Assembly: GCA_963720375.1 (NCBI GenBank)
Contig: CAVRFM010000015.1
Coordinates: 62,001 to 126,000 of the forward strand
Length of the DNA: 64,000 bases
Origin: JAPLHP01 sp963720375
Lineage (GTDB): Bacteria > Chloroflexota > Dehalococcoidia > UBA2247 > RBG-13-53-26
Direction: 5' to 3'
Shown one piece after another: positions 51,924-59,187 of this stretch (positions are counted from its first letter, which is position 1; each line of letters begins with the position of its first letter). The position numbers were made by a program, and so were the translations under genes. Under the pieces are notes generated by a model that was given only the letters and a program-made list of their open reading frames with translations, made no database searches and was not told the DNA's origin.

Positions 51924-52298
51924 ATGCCTCTGCAAGCAACCAGGAACGAAGTTTCAACCCTTGCGGATGCTATTGACCGCGTCTTGGACAAGGGGCTGGT
52001 CATCAATGCTGACATCTGCGTCTCAGTATCCGGCGTTGAGCTTCTGGGAGTTAAGATAAGGGCGGCCCTGGCTTCCTTTGAGACAGCAGCCAAGTACGGG
52101 CTCGAGTTCCCCAGTGGTACCAATTACGAGACTGCTGCTTGGAAAGAGACCAAGGTGGGCAAGGAAGACTGCCCCCAATGCAGCAAGAGAGTCGCTGCTG
52201 AAGAACTTTTGAATGAGGGGTGTCCCTGGTGCGGCTGGGCAAGCGCGAAAGCAAAGAGAGCCAGAGTCAGGATAGCCCCGGAGATACCGGTGGAGTAA
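51924..52298 (+). CDS. gvpJ: GvpJ-like protein: GvpA domain fused to a zinc ribbon
   Basis: 124 residues. Residues 10-60 are a GvpA/J/M-type domain (L-A-D-A-I-D-R-V-L-D-K-G-L-V-I-N-A-D, V-E-L-L-G-V-K-I-R). Residues 80-106 contain C83-P-Q-C86 and C100-P-W-C103-G, a zinc-ribbon pattern not part of ordinary GvpJ. GvpJ and GvpM are minor, essential homologues of GvpA, probably at the vesicle tips. Placed between gvpG and gvpK as gvpJ often is. The ribbon may mediate docking. Confidence 0.85.
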   Translation: MPLQATRNEVSTLADAIDRVLDKGLVINADICVSVSGVELLGVKIRAALASFETAAKYGLEFPSGTNYETAAWKETKVGKEDCPQCSKRVAAEELLNEGCPWCGWASAKAKRARVRIAPEIPVE

Positions 52299-52304
52299 AT
52301 CGCC

Positions 52305-52790
52305 GTGGCCAGGGCTGCAAAGGACAGGAGCAAAGCTGATTTGGCCCGGCTTGTCGATACGCTCGATGAGAAAAGCCGGGCGATACTGTGGCATCTCTGG
52401 TGGTACCGGCATGCCGAAATATCTGAATTAAGGGATCTCGTTGATGCACCGGGCGATTTCGAGGTTCTTAACAGGTTGAGAAAGGTCATAAATGAAAAGG
52501 CCGAGGTGCTCTGGGGCAGGCCGATAGTGGGCTTTGAGCAATCGAGGGTCGATCCTCTTACAGGGCAGAAAGTCCTCTTTAGCTGGTGGTTTCTCGACGA
52601 AGAGATTGCTCCTGCATCGGTAGGTGGTAGGCCTCTGGTAGATGTATTCAATGAGAAAGATTGTGTTGCCCTGATTGCCCAACTGCCGGCTTCGGTCGAT
52701 TATGCTCATACAGACATAGGGTTTAAGAATGGCATATTGAAGGTCAGACTCAAGAAGGTGGACGGTAGTGCCGCCGGAAGAGAGAGATAG
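52305..52790 (+). CDS. Winged-helix-like protein with a reduced small heat-shock domain
   Basis: 161 residues. Residues 12-100 look like a winged helix (helices around 18-37, 39-47 and 52-70, then a beta wing ending S-W-W-F-L-D-E-E). Residues 109-151 contain P-L-V-D-V-F-N-E ... V-A-L-I-A-Q-L-P and then directly F-K-N-G-I-L-K-V-R-L. These are the first and last strands of the alpha-crystallin domain as in the gvpH product upstream (P-M-V-D-I-F-D-E; F-K-N-G-V-L-E-I-T-L), with about 25 central residues missing. Function unknown; probably a GvpH relative. Confidence 0.65.
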   Translation: MARAAKDRSKADLARLVDTLDEKSRAILWHLWWYRHAEISELRDLVDAPGDFEVLNRLRKVINEKAEVLWGRPIVGFEQSRVDPLTGQKVLFSWWFLDEEIAPASVGGRPLVDVFNEKDCVALIAQLPASVDYAHTDIGFKNGILKVRLKKVDGSAAGRER

Positions 52791-52798
52791 GATCTGCC

Positions 52799-53125
52799 AT
52801 GGCTATTGCTGTCGATGAACGTAATCTCAAACAAGGTGTCCTGGGGCTGGTTCTGGCGGTGGTTGAGGTAATCAGAGATGTCCTGAGAATTGAGGCACTC
52901 AAGAGGATGGAGTCCGGCCGTTTGACTGAGGAAGAATGTGAGAGGTTGGGTGAGGCGTTGATGGATTTGGACACTGCGCTGGAGGAGATAAAGCAGGAGC
53001 AGGGTATCGCCGAGTCGGTTCAGGCGGTGCGGGACGGACTAGATAAGATTGTCGACGATGTCATAGATAAGATAGTCAACCCGGAGAGATGGCAGGAGGA
53101 AAGTGAGCAAAGTGAGACATGGTAG
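52799..53125 (+). CDS. gvpK: Gas vesicle protein GvpK
   Basis: 108 residues. N-L-K-Q-G-V-L-G-L-V-L-A-V-V-E-V-I-R-D-V-L-R-I-E-A-L-K-R-M and G-R-L-T-E-E-E-C-E-R-L-G are GvpK family features. It is a small acidic accessory protein needed for vesicle formation in several systems. The start lies 9 bp after the previous stop, and the gvpL gene begins 11 bp after its stop. Confidence 0.94.
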   Translation: MAIAVDERNLKQGVLGLVLAVVEVIRDVLRIEALKRMESGRLTEEECERLGEALMDLDTALEEIKQEQGIAESVQAVRDGLDKIVDDVIDKIVNPERWQEESEQSETW

Positions 53126-53135
53126 GGAGGGTGGC

Positions 53136-54401
53136 ATGGAGGACATGTTTTATGCCGTGCTGGCCTTGCATGTAGCTGGCAAGCCGATTAACAAGGAGAA
53201 CATTAGGGCTGTCCTTAAAGCTGCGGGCTCTCCGGTGAACGAGCCGGCACTTGATGCCATGTCTGCCTTTGCCGAGTCTTTGGAAGCTGCCCGCTGTGAG
53301 CGGGAGAAACCCGTTGACCCTAGAATAATCAGGTTCCTCACTTCCGAATTGGCTCACCGCAGGGTGCAGACGGATCGCGTGCAAAGTCTCATTGAGGAGC
53401 TGACGATGTCTATCGCGTCAGCCCCGGAGCCAGATGAGGCTGGATTCACAGAGGGGGAGACAATTACAGCAGGAGAGAACATGCAGATGGCTGCGGAGAA
53501 GGTTGACCGGCAGGAGTGTATCAGTGACGATGCCGGGGCTGCAGCCGCAACAGCGGTTGAAGATATTCGGCTTTTGACTCAAGTTGAGGGACGCTATATA
53601 TACGGAATCGCAGCCTGCAACAGGCCGGTAGTCTTAGGGCGGATAGGGGTAGAGGGCAATGAGGTCTACACTATTCCTTACAAAGACCTCTGCGCCATTG
53701 TGCATAATTGTCCTGCCGAGCCATATCAATCCAAAGATGAAGGAACGGTGACGGACTGGGTGAGAGCGCATCAGAACGTTATTGACAGGGCAAAGGATCA
53801 ACTTGGTGCCGTAATTCCTATGGGTTTTGACGTTATACTGCAACCCAGGAGTGATGCCGCTTCCCCTGATCAGGTGGTTAGTGATTGGCTCAAAGAAGAC
53901 TACGAGCGGCTTTGCAGCACGATGGAGAAGATAAAGGACAAGGATGAATATGGGATACAGATCTCACATGAGTCCGGCATGGCAGAGAAGCAAATCTTCG
54001 AACAAAGCGAAGAGATCAAGAGGATAAAGGAAGCAATGGCCACCAAACCGCCGGGGACGGCCTATATGTATAGGCAGAAGCTGGAAAAGGCGGTGAAGAC
54101 AGAGATAGAAAAGCTTGCCACCGGGTGGTTCAAGGACTTCTACAGCAGGATTGAGAAGCACACCGATGATATCGTGGTGGAGAAGACCAAGAAACTGAAT
54201 GGTAATAAGGTGATGCTGGTGAATCTCTCCTGCCTGGTGTCCAAAGACAGGGTTGATGGCCTGGGTGAAGAACTCGAGAAGATCAACAACATGGCAGGCT
54301 TCTCCGTACATTTTACCGGCCCCTGGCCTCCATATGCTTTTGTAGCCAAGCCCGTTATCCCTGCTAAAGAGGAAATGAAAAATGGATCCCACCCGGGATA
54401 A
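53136..54401 (+). CDS. gvpL: GvpL-family protein fused to an archaeal P1/L12-like domain
   Basis: 421 residues from ATG 53136, five bases after AGGGAGG. Residues 1-55 read M-E-D-M-F-Y-A-V-L-A-L-H-V-A-G-K-P-I-N-K and then E-N-I-R-A-V-L-K-A-A-G-S-P-V, closely matching the N-terminal dimerisation domain of archaeal/eukaryotic ribosomal stalk protein P1/L12 (Y-A-x-L-x-L-H-x-A-G-K-x-I-N-x-E-N-x-x-x-V-L-x-A-A-G). An acidic linker (90-150) follows, then the GvpF/L domain from 153 (Y-I-Y-G-I-A) to G-P-W-P-P-Y-A-F-V. The P1-like part probably dimerises the protein. It overlaps the next gene by 20 bp. Confidence 0.88.
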   Translation: MEDMFYAVLALHVAGKPINKENIRAVLKAAGSPVNEPALDAMSAFAESLEAARCEREKPVDPRIIRFLTSELAHRRVQTDRVQSLIEELTMSIASAPEPDEAGFTEGETITAGENMQMAAEKVDRQECISDDAGAAAATAVEDIRLLTQVEGRYIYGIAACNRPVVLGRIGVEGNEVYTIPYKDLCAIVHNCPAEPYQSKDEGTVTDWVRAHQNVIDRAKDQLGAVIPMGFDVILQPRSDAASPDQVVSDWLKEDYERLCSTMEKIKDKDEYGIQISHESGMAEKQIFEQSEEIKRIKEAMATKPPGTAYMYRQKLEKAVKTEIEKLATGWFKDFYSRIEKHTDDIVVEKTKKLNGNKVMLVNLSCLVSKDRVDGLGEELEKINNMAGFSVHFTGPWPPYAFVAKPVIPAKEEMKNGSHPG

Positions 54402-55035
54402 TCATGCAACGCTGGTAGATCTTCTGGATAGGGTACTGGACAAAGGGTTGGTGCTTGATGCTGATCTCATCATCCACGTGGCTGGTGTTCCTCTCGTGGG
54501 TGTAAAGCTGAAGGCTTTCCTTGCTGGCATGGAGACAATGCTGGAGTATGGCATCTGGCGGGATTGGGATGAGGCGCAGCGAGCAGTGGCTACTGAAGAG
54601 CAACGTCGGAAGAAAGCGGTGCTTCTGGCTCAGGGAGAGAAGGTCCTGCTAAAGACGTTTGCCTCCCACTGGTATAGCGAAGGCCAGTGCCACAGCTGGA
54701 GGCCGGGACATCTGCATGTCACCGATAGGAGAGTGCTGCTGTCTAGAAAGGAACCTGCCGGAATATTGTTTCAGTGTACCTTTGGGGACATAACGGGAAT
54801 TGCCACCCGGAGGAAGCCTGATGCTCATACTGATGAAGTGGATTACCTTTATCTGTCGCTCAGGTCTGGGGAACTGGCACTTTTACATACCAGTAATGCC
54901 GCAGCAGTCGCGGGTGCCGTGGAGAATAGGATAAAAGCCTTGGGCTTCAAGCTGGAGGAAGACCTGCCACTCCGGATGGTTGATGAGACGGCAACAAGTC
55001 TCCCGGTGTCCGGAATGCGGGGCGTCTGTAATTGA
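54382..55035 (+). CDS. GvpM-like protein: GvpA domain fused to a PH/GRAM-like domain
   Basis: 217 residues. Residues 8-58 are GvpA-like (L-V-D-L-L-D-R-V-L-D-K-G-L-V-L-D-A-D, V-P-L-V-G-V-K-L-K). Residues 82-190 look like a bacterial PH/GRAM module: G-E-K-V-L-L-K-T, G-H-L-H-V-T-D-R-R-V-L-L-S-R, F-G-D-I-T-G-I, and a final helix. Such domains bind lipids or proteins. Near the end, skipping one base at 54982 would replace the last residues with a segment containing C-P-E-C-G and ending at 55072, so the C-terminus is uncertain. The role is probably a minor, GvpJ/M-type vesicle protein. Confidence 0.78.
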   Translation: MDPTRDNHATLVDLLDRVLDKGLVLDADLIIHVAGVPLVGVKLKAFLAGMETMLEYGIWRDWDEAQRAVATEEQRRKKAVLLAQGEKVLLKTFASHWYSEGQCHSWRPGHLHVTDRRVLLSRKEPAGILFQCTFGDITGIATRRKPDAHTDEVDYLYLSLRSGELALLHTSNAAAVAGAVENRIKALGFKLEEDLPLRMVDETATSLPVSGMRGVCN

Positions 55036-55170
55036 CCAGGGGACTGATGCCGGAAACGGGCTGGGTGTGTGACTTGGATGCAGCACGAGGGTATCCACTA
55101 GCGGGGTTAGTCGGAGAAGGCTGCTCAATCCCTGATTGGGTGAGCCTCGGGCCGATGAGAGAGGAGGCGA

Positions 55171-55434
55171 ATGGTTCAGATGAATGTTGACCAGATAGTC
55201 AAAAAGGCCCAGGGCGACTTCGCCAAATTCAGCAAAATGCCAGTCGATGGGGTCACCGGCCTCTCCAGGACAGATCAGGGATGGGTAGTCTCGCTGGAGG
55301 CGTTGGAGAGGAGGGCTATCCCAGATAGCATGGACGTTTTGGGAGTCTACGAAGTCCACCTGGATGACGAGGGCAATTTTCTTAGCTTTGAGAGAAAGAA
55401 GCTGCGCAAGCGTGGGCAGACACAGGAGGACTAG
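55171..55434 (+). CDS. gvpO: Gas vesicle protein GvpO
   Basis: 87 residues with GAGAGGAGGCG upstream. G-V-T-G-L-S-R-T-D-Q-G-W-V-V-S-L-E-A-L-E-R-R-A-I-P and V-L-G-V-Y-E-V-H-L-D-D-E-G are the GvpO core. GvpO is essential in haloarchaea and widespread in other gvp clusters; its molecular role is unsettled. The 135 bp before it has an imperfect stem (GCTCAATC..GGTGAGC). Confidence 0.93.
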   Translation: MVQMNVDQIVKKAQGDFAKFSKMPVDGVTGLSRTDQGWVVSLEALERRAIPDSMDVLGVYEVHLDDEGNFLSFERKKLRKRGQTQED

Positions 55435-55449
55435 GAAGAAGGGGGATGG

Positions 55450-55671
55450 ATGACAGAGTGGAATAAGTGTCCTGGCTGTGGTATCACAATTAAGGGTGGC
55501 TCGGATTATTGCCCCGATTGTGGCGAGCCGTGGAACATAAAATGTCCCGGTTGCGGCGTAACGCGGCGCTTCTGGGCGGCGAACAGGTTCTGTCCCGGTT
55601 GTGGGGCACCGGTGGGAAAGCGCGGCCTTACCACTAATAAGAAACAGAGGGGAGCAGCACCCGAAAGGTAG
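55450..55671 (+). CDS. Small double zinc-ribbon protein of the gas vesicle cluster
   Basis: 73 residues with four C-x2-C pairs (C-P-G-C, C-P-D-C, C-P-G-C, C-P-G-C), the pattern of the double-zinc-ribbon DZANK type, and a basic tail. It lies 15 bp after gvpO with a GGGGGATGG sequence upstream. This adds to the zinc ribbon in the GvpJ-like protein and suggests that metal-bound adaptors matter in this cluster. Confidence 0.75.
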   Translation: MTEWNKCPGCGITIKGGSDYCPDCGEPWNIKCPGCGVTRRFWAANRFCPGCGAPVGKRGLTTNKKQRGAAPER

Positions 55672-55718
55672 CGGTAAGTCGGGGCTATCTCTTCAAACGA
55701 GCCTAGGATAGGTCAACG

Positions 55719-56411
55719 GTGAGGAAACTCTATCTTGTCCCCGTCATTCACATGAGCGCTGACATGGGGTCTCTCGCCGCCGCTTTGGATGAAAGGGCCA
55801 CTGCGGAACTGGGGCAGGAATTGTGGCACGAGCATAAAGAAGTGGTCTCCGGCTTCTGGGAGTCTATTGCTCAGTTCTTCGCCCTGCTGGATGTCGGCGG
55901 TTTCAAGGTTTATCAGGATGGGCTTGTTGCCGATGGCGATGACGGCCTCAGGATCGTCAACCAGGGCGTCAAAGAGGGAAGCCGGAATTACGAGATTGTT
56001 TCACACCTTCTCCGAAGAGGGGCGACGTTGGTAAGGACGGAGGACATCTCTTTGGTCAAGAAGGAGTATGACTTTATTACGAAGATGGCTCAGGCCAAAT
56101 CGCTTCATCAAAGAGGGGTTGCATCTCTCAGGTACAGATTAGCTCGGGGTAGACTGTTAGAGCAAAGGGATAGTCTAATAGCGGCGAGGATCGCTGGAAC
56201 CCTGAAGGAAGGCGAGACAGGCATTCTCTTCATCGGAGCTTATCACCATGTTCTCCCCAAGCTGGCTGCCGACATCGAGGTGACCCAGGTCAAAGAGGTG
56301 GCCAAAGTCAGGGAGTATCATCAGTTGCTGGCTGGCCCGAGAAGACAGGGCAACCACGCCAAGCAACTTGCTGAGTACCTTATCTCACCGGTACCCGGTC
56401 CTTTGCCCTAA
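55719..56411 (+). CDS. Conserved-looking protein of unknown function at the cluster end
   Basis: 230 residues, GTG start. It starts K-L-Y-L-V-P-V-I-H-M-S-A-D-M-G-S-L and ends with a domain containing G-I-L-F-I-G-A-Y-H-H-V-L-P-K-L. The two histidine-bearing ends and the central acidic segment are reminiscent of TraB-like or metal-dependent enzymes, but I cannot assign it. It follows the zinc-ribbon gene on the same strand after 47 bp and is the last gene that could belong to the gas vesicle operon. Confidence 0.6.
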   Translation: MRKLYLVPVIHMSADMGSLAAALDERATAELGQELWHEHKEVVSGFWESIAQFFALLDVGGFKVYQDGLVADGDDGLRIVNQGVKEGSRNYEIVSHLLRRGATLVRTEDISLVKKEYDFITKMAQAKSLHQRGVASLRYRLARGRLLEQRDSLIAARIAGTLKEGETGILFIGAYHHVLPKLAADIEVTQVKEVAKVREYHQLLAGPRRQGNHAKQLAEYLISPVPGPLP

Positions 56412-56685
56412 CCCGGGTCCGAATCTGGTCATGCCAAATCGGCTTGGCCCTTTCGGCGCAGAGGGTCTACCGGAGCAAAGGACCAGGCCAACCTCAATCA
56501 AATTGTCGTTGAAGAACCCTGCATCCTCAGTCACTGCCCACTCGGGCATCCGGTAAGATTTCCCCTCGTTAATTCGGTGAAGCTATTATCCCAGATGTAG
56601 CCAGGTGTAGTTTGACAAACCATATATGCGAGCATAGAATGAAATTCAGCCTCATGCTGTACACGCTAGAGAGGTGGGGGGCCGA

Positions 56686-57249
56686 ATGATCGAGATGAGT
56701 GTTGATAGCATTCGCGTGAGCGTGATGAACTCTCAGCGAGTGGTGATATTGAAGGAGATGCAGGCAGACCGGTACCTGCCCATCTGGATTGGTCCTGCTG
56801 AGGCTGATGCCATAGCCATAAAGCTGCAGGGAGTCAATGTTCCCCGGCCGCTGACCCATGACCTGCTGTTTTCAATAATTGGCGCTCTGGGTGCCAAGGT
56901 CAACTATATTGTGGTTAACGACCTTGAGAATGATACCTTCTATGCCAGGATCAACGTTGACGTTAATGGTAAAGCCATTGAGATTGATTCTCGTCCCAGC
57001 GATGCCATTGCCATTGCCGTACGGGCCAAGTCGCGCATCTATGTTAACGAAGATGTCCTGGAAAAAGCGGGGATCGTTTTCGACCAGGAAACAGGCAAGC
57101 CGGTTCCCAGCTCCCAGTCAGGCAAACCAGGTGAGAAGAAGGGCTTAAGTGAAGAGGAACTGCGCAAGCTGTCAGCCTTCACTGATTTTATCGATACGCT
57201 CGATATGCATGACCTTGATAAGGACAAGGGAAAGAGCGAAGACAAATAG
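56686..57249 (+). CDS. Bifunctional nuclease family (BFN/DUF151) protein
   Basis: About 187 residues from ATG 56686. V-D-S-I-R-V-S-V, V-V-I-L-K-E-M, R-Y-L-P-I-W-I-G-P-A-E-A-D-A-I-A and S-R-P-S-D-A-I-A-I-A-V-R are the DUF151 hallmarks. In plants such proteins have DNase/RNase activity; the bacterial role is unclear. The last 55 residues are a charged tail with UVR-like spacing (E-E-L-R-K-L). A hypothetical gene follows 18 bp on. Confidence 0.9.
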   Translation: MIEMSVDSIRVSVMNSQRVVILKEMQADRYLPIWIGPAEADAIAIKLQGVNVPRPLTHDLLFSIIGALGAKVNYIVVNDLENDTFYARINVDVNGKAIEIDSRPSDAIAIAVRAKSRIYVNEDVLEKAGIVFDQETGKPVPSSQSGKPGEKKGLSEEELRKLSAFTDFIDTLDMHDLDKDKGKSEDK

Positions 57250-57267
57250 GTAGGTTCTGCTCAGACA

Positions 57268-57588
57268 ATGGATGAGAAACATGTGAAGAAGCTGCTCTCC
57301 AGTATGAAATGCGGGATATGCGGCTGCCAATATGACTCGGGAAACATCAGGATACTGGGACACAGAGAGGATCTGTGGTTCCTTTCCGTATTCTGCCCTT
57401 CCTGCAAGAGCCAGGGATTAGTGGCGGCTGTCGTAAAAGATGATGCCGCGTGCGAAGTGATTACGGAGCTTACTCAAAAAGAGATGAGAAGGCTTTCTGT
57501 CCCTGTAACCTCGGACGACTTGATAGATATATACGCTTTTCTGCAGGATTTCGACGGAGACTTCCGCTCCCTGTTTACTAAGAAATAG
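57268..57588 (+). CDS. Unknown protein with one zinc ribbon
   Basis: 106 residues. C-G-I-C-G-C and C-P-S-C are separated by about 28 residues. The C-terminal half is acidic and helical. It lies 18 bp after the BFN-family gene, so the two are probably co-transcribed. No known family found. Confidence 0.6.
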   Translation: MDEKHVKKLLSSMKCGICGCQYDSGNIRILGHREDLWFLSVFCPSCKSQGLVAAVVKDDAACEVITELTQKEMRRLSVPVTSDDLIDIYAFLQDFDGDFRSLFTKK

Positions 57589-57814
57589 ACGCTCCCTGGC
57601 GCTACTTTCCCTCCTTTTCTGTCTAACCCCGCCATCTACGTTCTTCTCTTATAGCGCTTTGCCCTGCGGCAACTCCTCGTTTTTCCGCGCGCCGTGCCCC
57701 GTGTCGTGCCCGGTGAGAACAGTGGTGCCCCCTTCTTTTTTGACACAGTAGGGCGGAGAATGGTAACCATATGCTATAAATCGGGGCAATTCTGACAAAT
57801 CTGGAGGTACTAAG

Positions 57815-59185
57815 TTGAGAGAGGAAAAGTACGATGTGGTCGTTGTGGGCGCCGGGATGGGTGGAATGTGCGCCGGTGCCTTGGCGGTTAAGGAGGGGTA
57901 TAAGGCCCTTGTGGTTGAAAAACGGGGGCACATAGGAGGCAGGTTTTCCACCGAGGAGGTCGAGGGCTTCAAGCTGATGACCGGGGCGCCTTTTATACAT
58001 CAATCGGGGTGGGTGCCGAAGGTGTGCAAGGAGGTGGGGGTGGAGATCGACCGTACCCCTTGTGTGGAGGTGTTCTACTGGGTGAAGGGCGTGGAGTATA
58101 AGCTTCCCCTGCAGCACCGTATGAATGCCCTCTTTGAGATCTGCAACAGGATAGCCTCCAACAAGGCGAAGCTGATGGGCAATATCGTGAAGGAGATTGC
58201 CGGCCAGAAGATCATGACGAGCATCCACAGCGCGATAACTGAACCTGAGAAGTTGGGCTCTATCACGATCAAGGAGTGGCTGCTCCGTTACACGGACAAC
58301 GAGGACGTCCACGGGATATTCGACGCTATCTCTGTTGGTATGCTGATGGCGCACTCGTATGAGATACCGGTGTACAACTTCTTCCATTTCATGGCGACCC
58401 AGAAGGGCTTCAATGATGTTGACCTTTCCACCTACGGTAACCTCGCCAACATGGAGAAGCTGGCCGGTGTGGTGAAGGCCAGGGGCGATGTGTGGACCAA
58501 CTGCTCGGTGAAGAGAATCCTGGTGAGCAAAGGGACGGCCGCGGCTGTGGTCGTGGAGAAGGATGGCAAAGAGGTGGAGATACCCTGCAAGGTAGCCATC
58601 AGCAATATCGGCATCAGAGAGACGGTGCAGCTCTCTGGAGAAGAGAATTTCACCGAAGACTACCTGGCCGATATGAGGGTGAAGATGAGGCCTGCCCCTA
58701 TCACCATCATTCATATTGCCAGCGATCAGCCGCTCTGCATGGCCGGTGGAGAGGCCGGGGCTATGCTGGTGGCCAATGCCAGGAGGATTACGGATGCTAT
58801 CCCGCTGACGAATGCCTGTCCGGGGATGGCGCCGAAGGGTCAGCATTTGACCTGGGCCTGCGCTTCACCGCCGTCCGTTCTTTTCCCCATCGATCCTGAA
58901 GAGGAAGAGCGGCAGTGTCTGAAGGACATTGATATGGTCTTCCCTGACTGGAAGAAGAAGGGCGGACGCATCCTCAAAATGGAGGTCCGCAATATTGACC
59001 ACGATCTGCCCGAAGGGCGCACCTGGCTCGGGCCGGCGTACAATATGCAGCGTGAGACGCCGGTGAAGAACCTGTACAACGTGGGGGATGCCGTGTGTTC
59101 TCCGGGAATCGGCGGGACTTCGGGTTGTGCGGAAAGTGCCAGGCGGGTGATGGAATCGGTGAAAAAGCACATCAAGCCGGGGTAG
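57815..59185 (+). CDS. FAD-dependent phytoene-desaturase-like oxidoreductase (COG1233)
   Basis: 456 residues from a TTG eight bases after GGAGG. The dinucleotide-binding motif V-V-V-G-A-G-M-G-G-M-C-A-G is followed by V-V-E-K-R-G-H-I-G-G-R, and the C-terminus has N-V-G-D-A-V-C-S-P-G-I-G-G-T-S-G-C-A-E-S-A. This is the carotenoid desaturase/isomerase-like class. No carotenoid genes are around, so the substrate is unknown; members also act on retinol or fatty compounds. Confidence 0.85.
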   Translation: MREEKYDVVVVGAGMGGMCAGALAVKEGYKALVVEKRGHIGGRFSTEEVEGFKLMTGAPFIHQSGWVPKVCKEVGVEIDRTPCVEVFYWVKGVEYKLPLQHRMNALFEICNRIASNKAKLMGNIVKEIAGQKIMTSIHSAITEPEKLGSITIKEWLLRYTDNEDVHGIFDAISVGMLMAHSYEIPVYNFFHFMATQKGFNDVDLSTYGNLANMEKLAGVVKARGDVWTNCSVKRILVSKGTAAAVVVEKDGKEVEIPCKVAISNIGIRETVQLSGEENFTEDYLADMRVKMRPAPITIIHIASDQPLCMAGGEAGAMLVANARRITDAIPLTNACPGMAPKGQHLTWACASPPSVLFPIDPEEEERQCLKDIDMVFPDWKKKGGRILKMEVRNIDHDLPEGRTWLGPAYNMQRETPVKNLYNVGDAVCSPGIGGTSGCAESARRVMESVKKHIKPG

Positions 59186-59187
59186 CA

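Noticed and set aside
56412..56685. Open frames between the gas vesicle cluster and the BFN-family gene
   Set aside because: Short, low-complexity and without ribosome binding sites; a minus-strand reading has some protein-like text but no start or motif to support a call.
57623..58846. 407-residue minus-strand open frame
   Set aside because: It lies antisense to the flavoprotein gene, is full of His, Arg and Leu, and has no motif; the plus-strand gene has a clear FAD signature.
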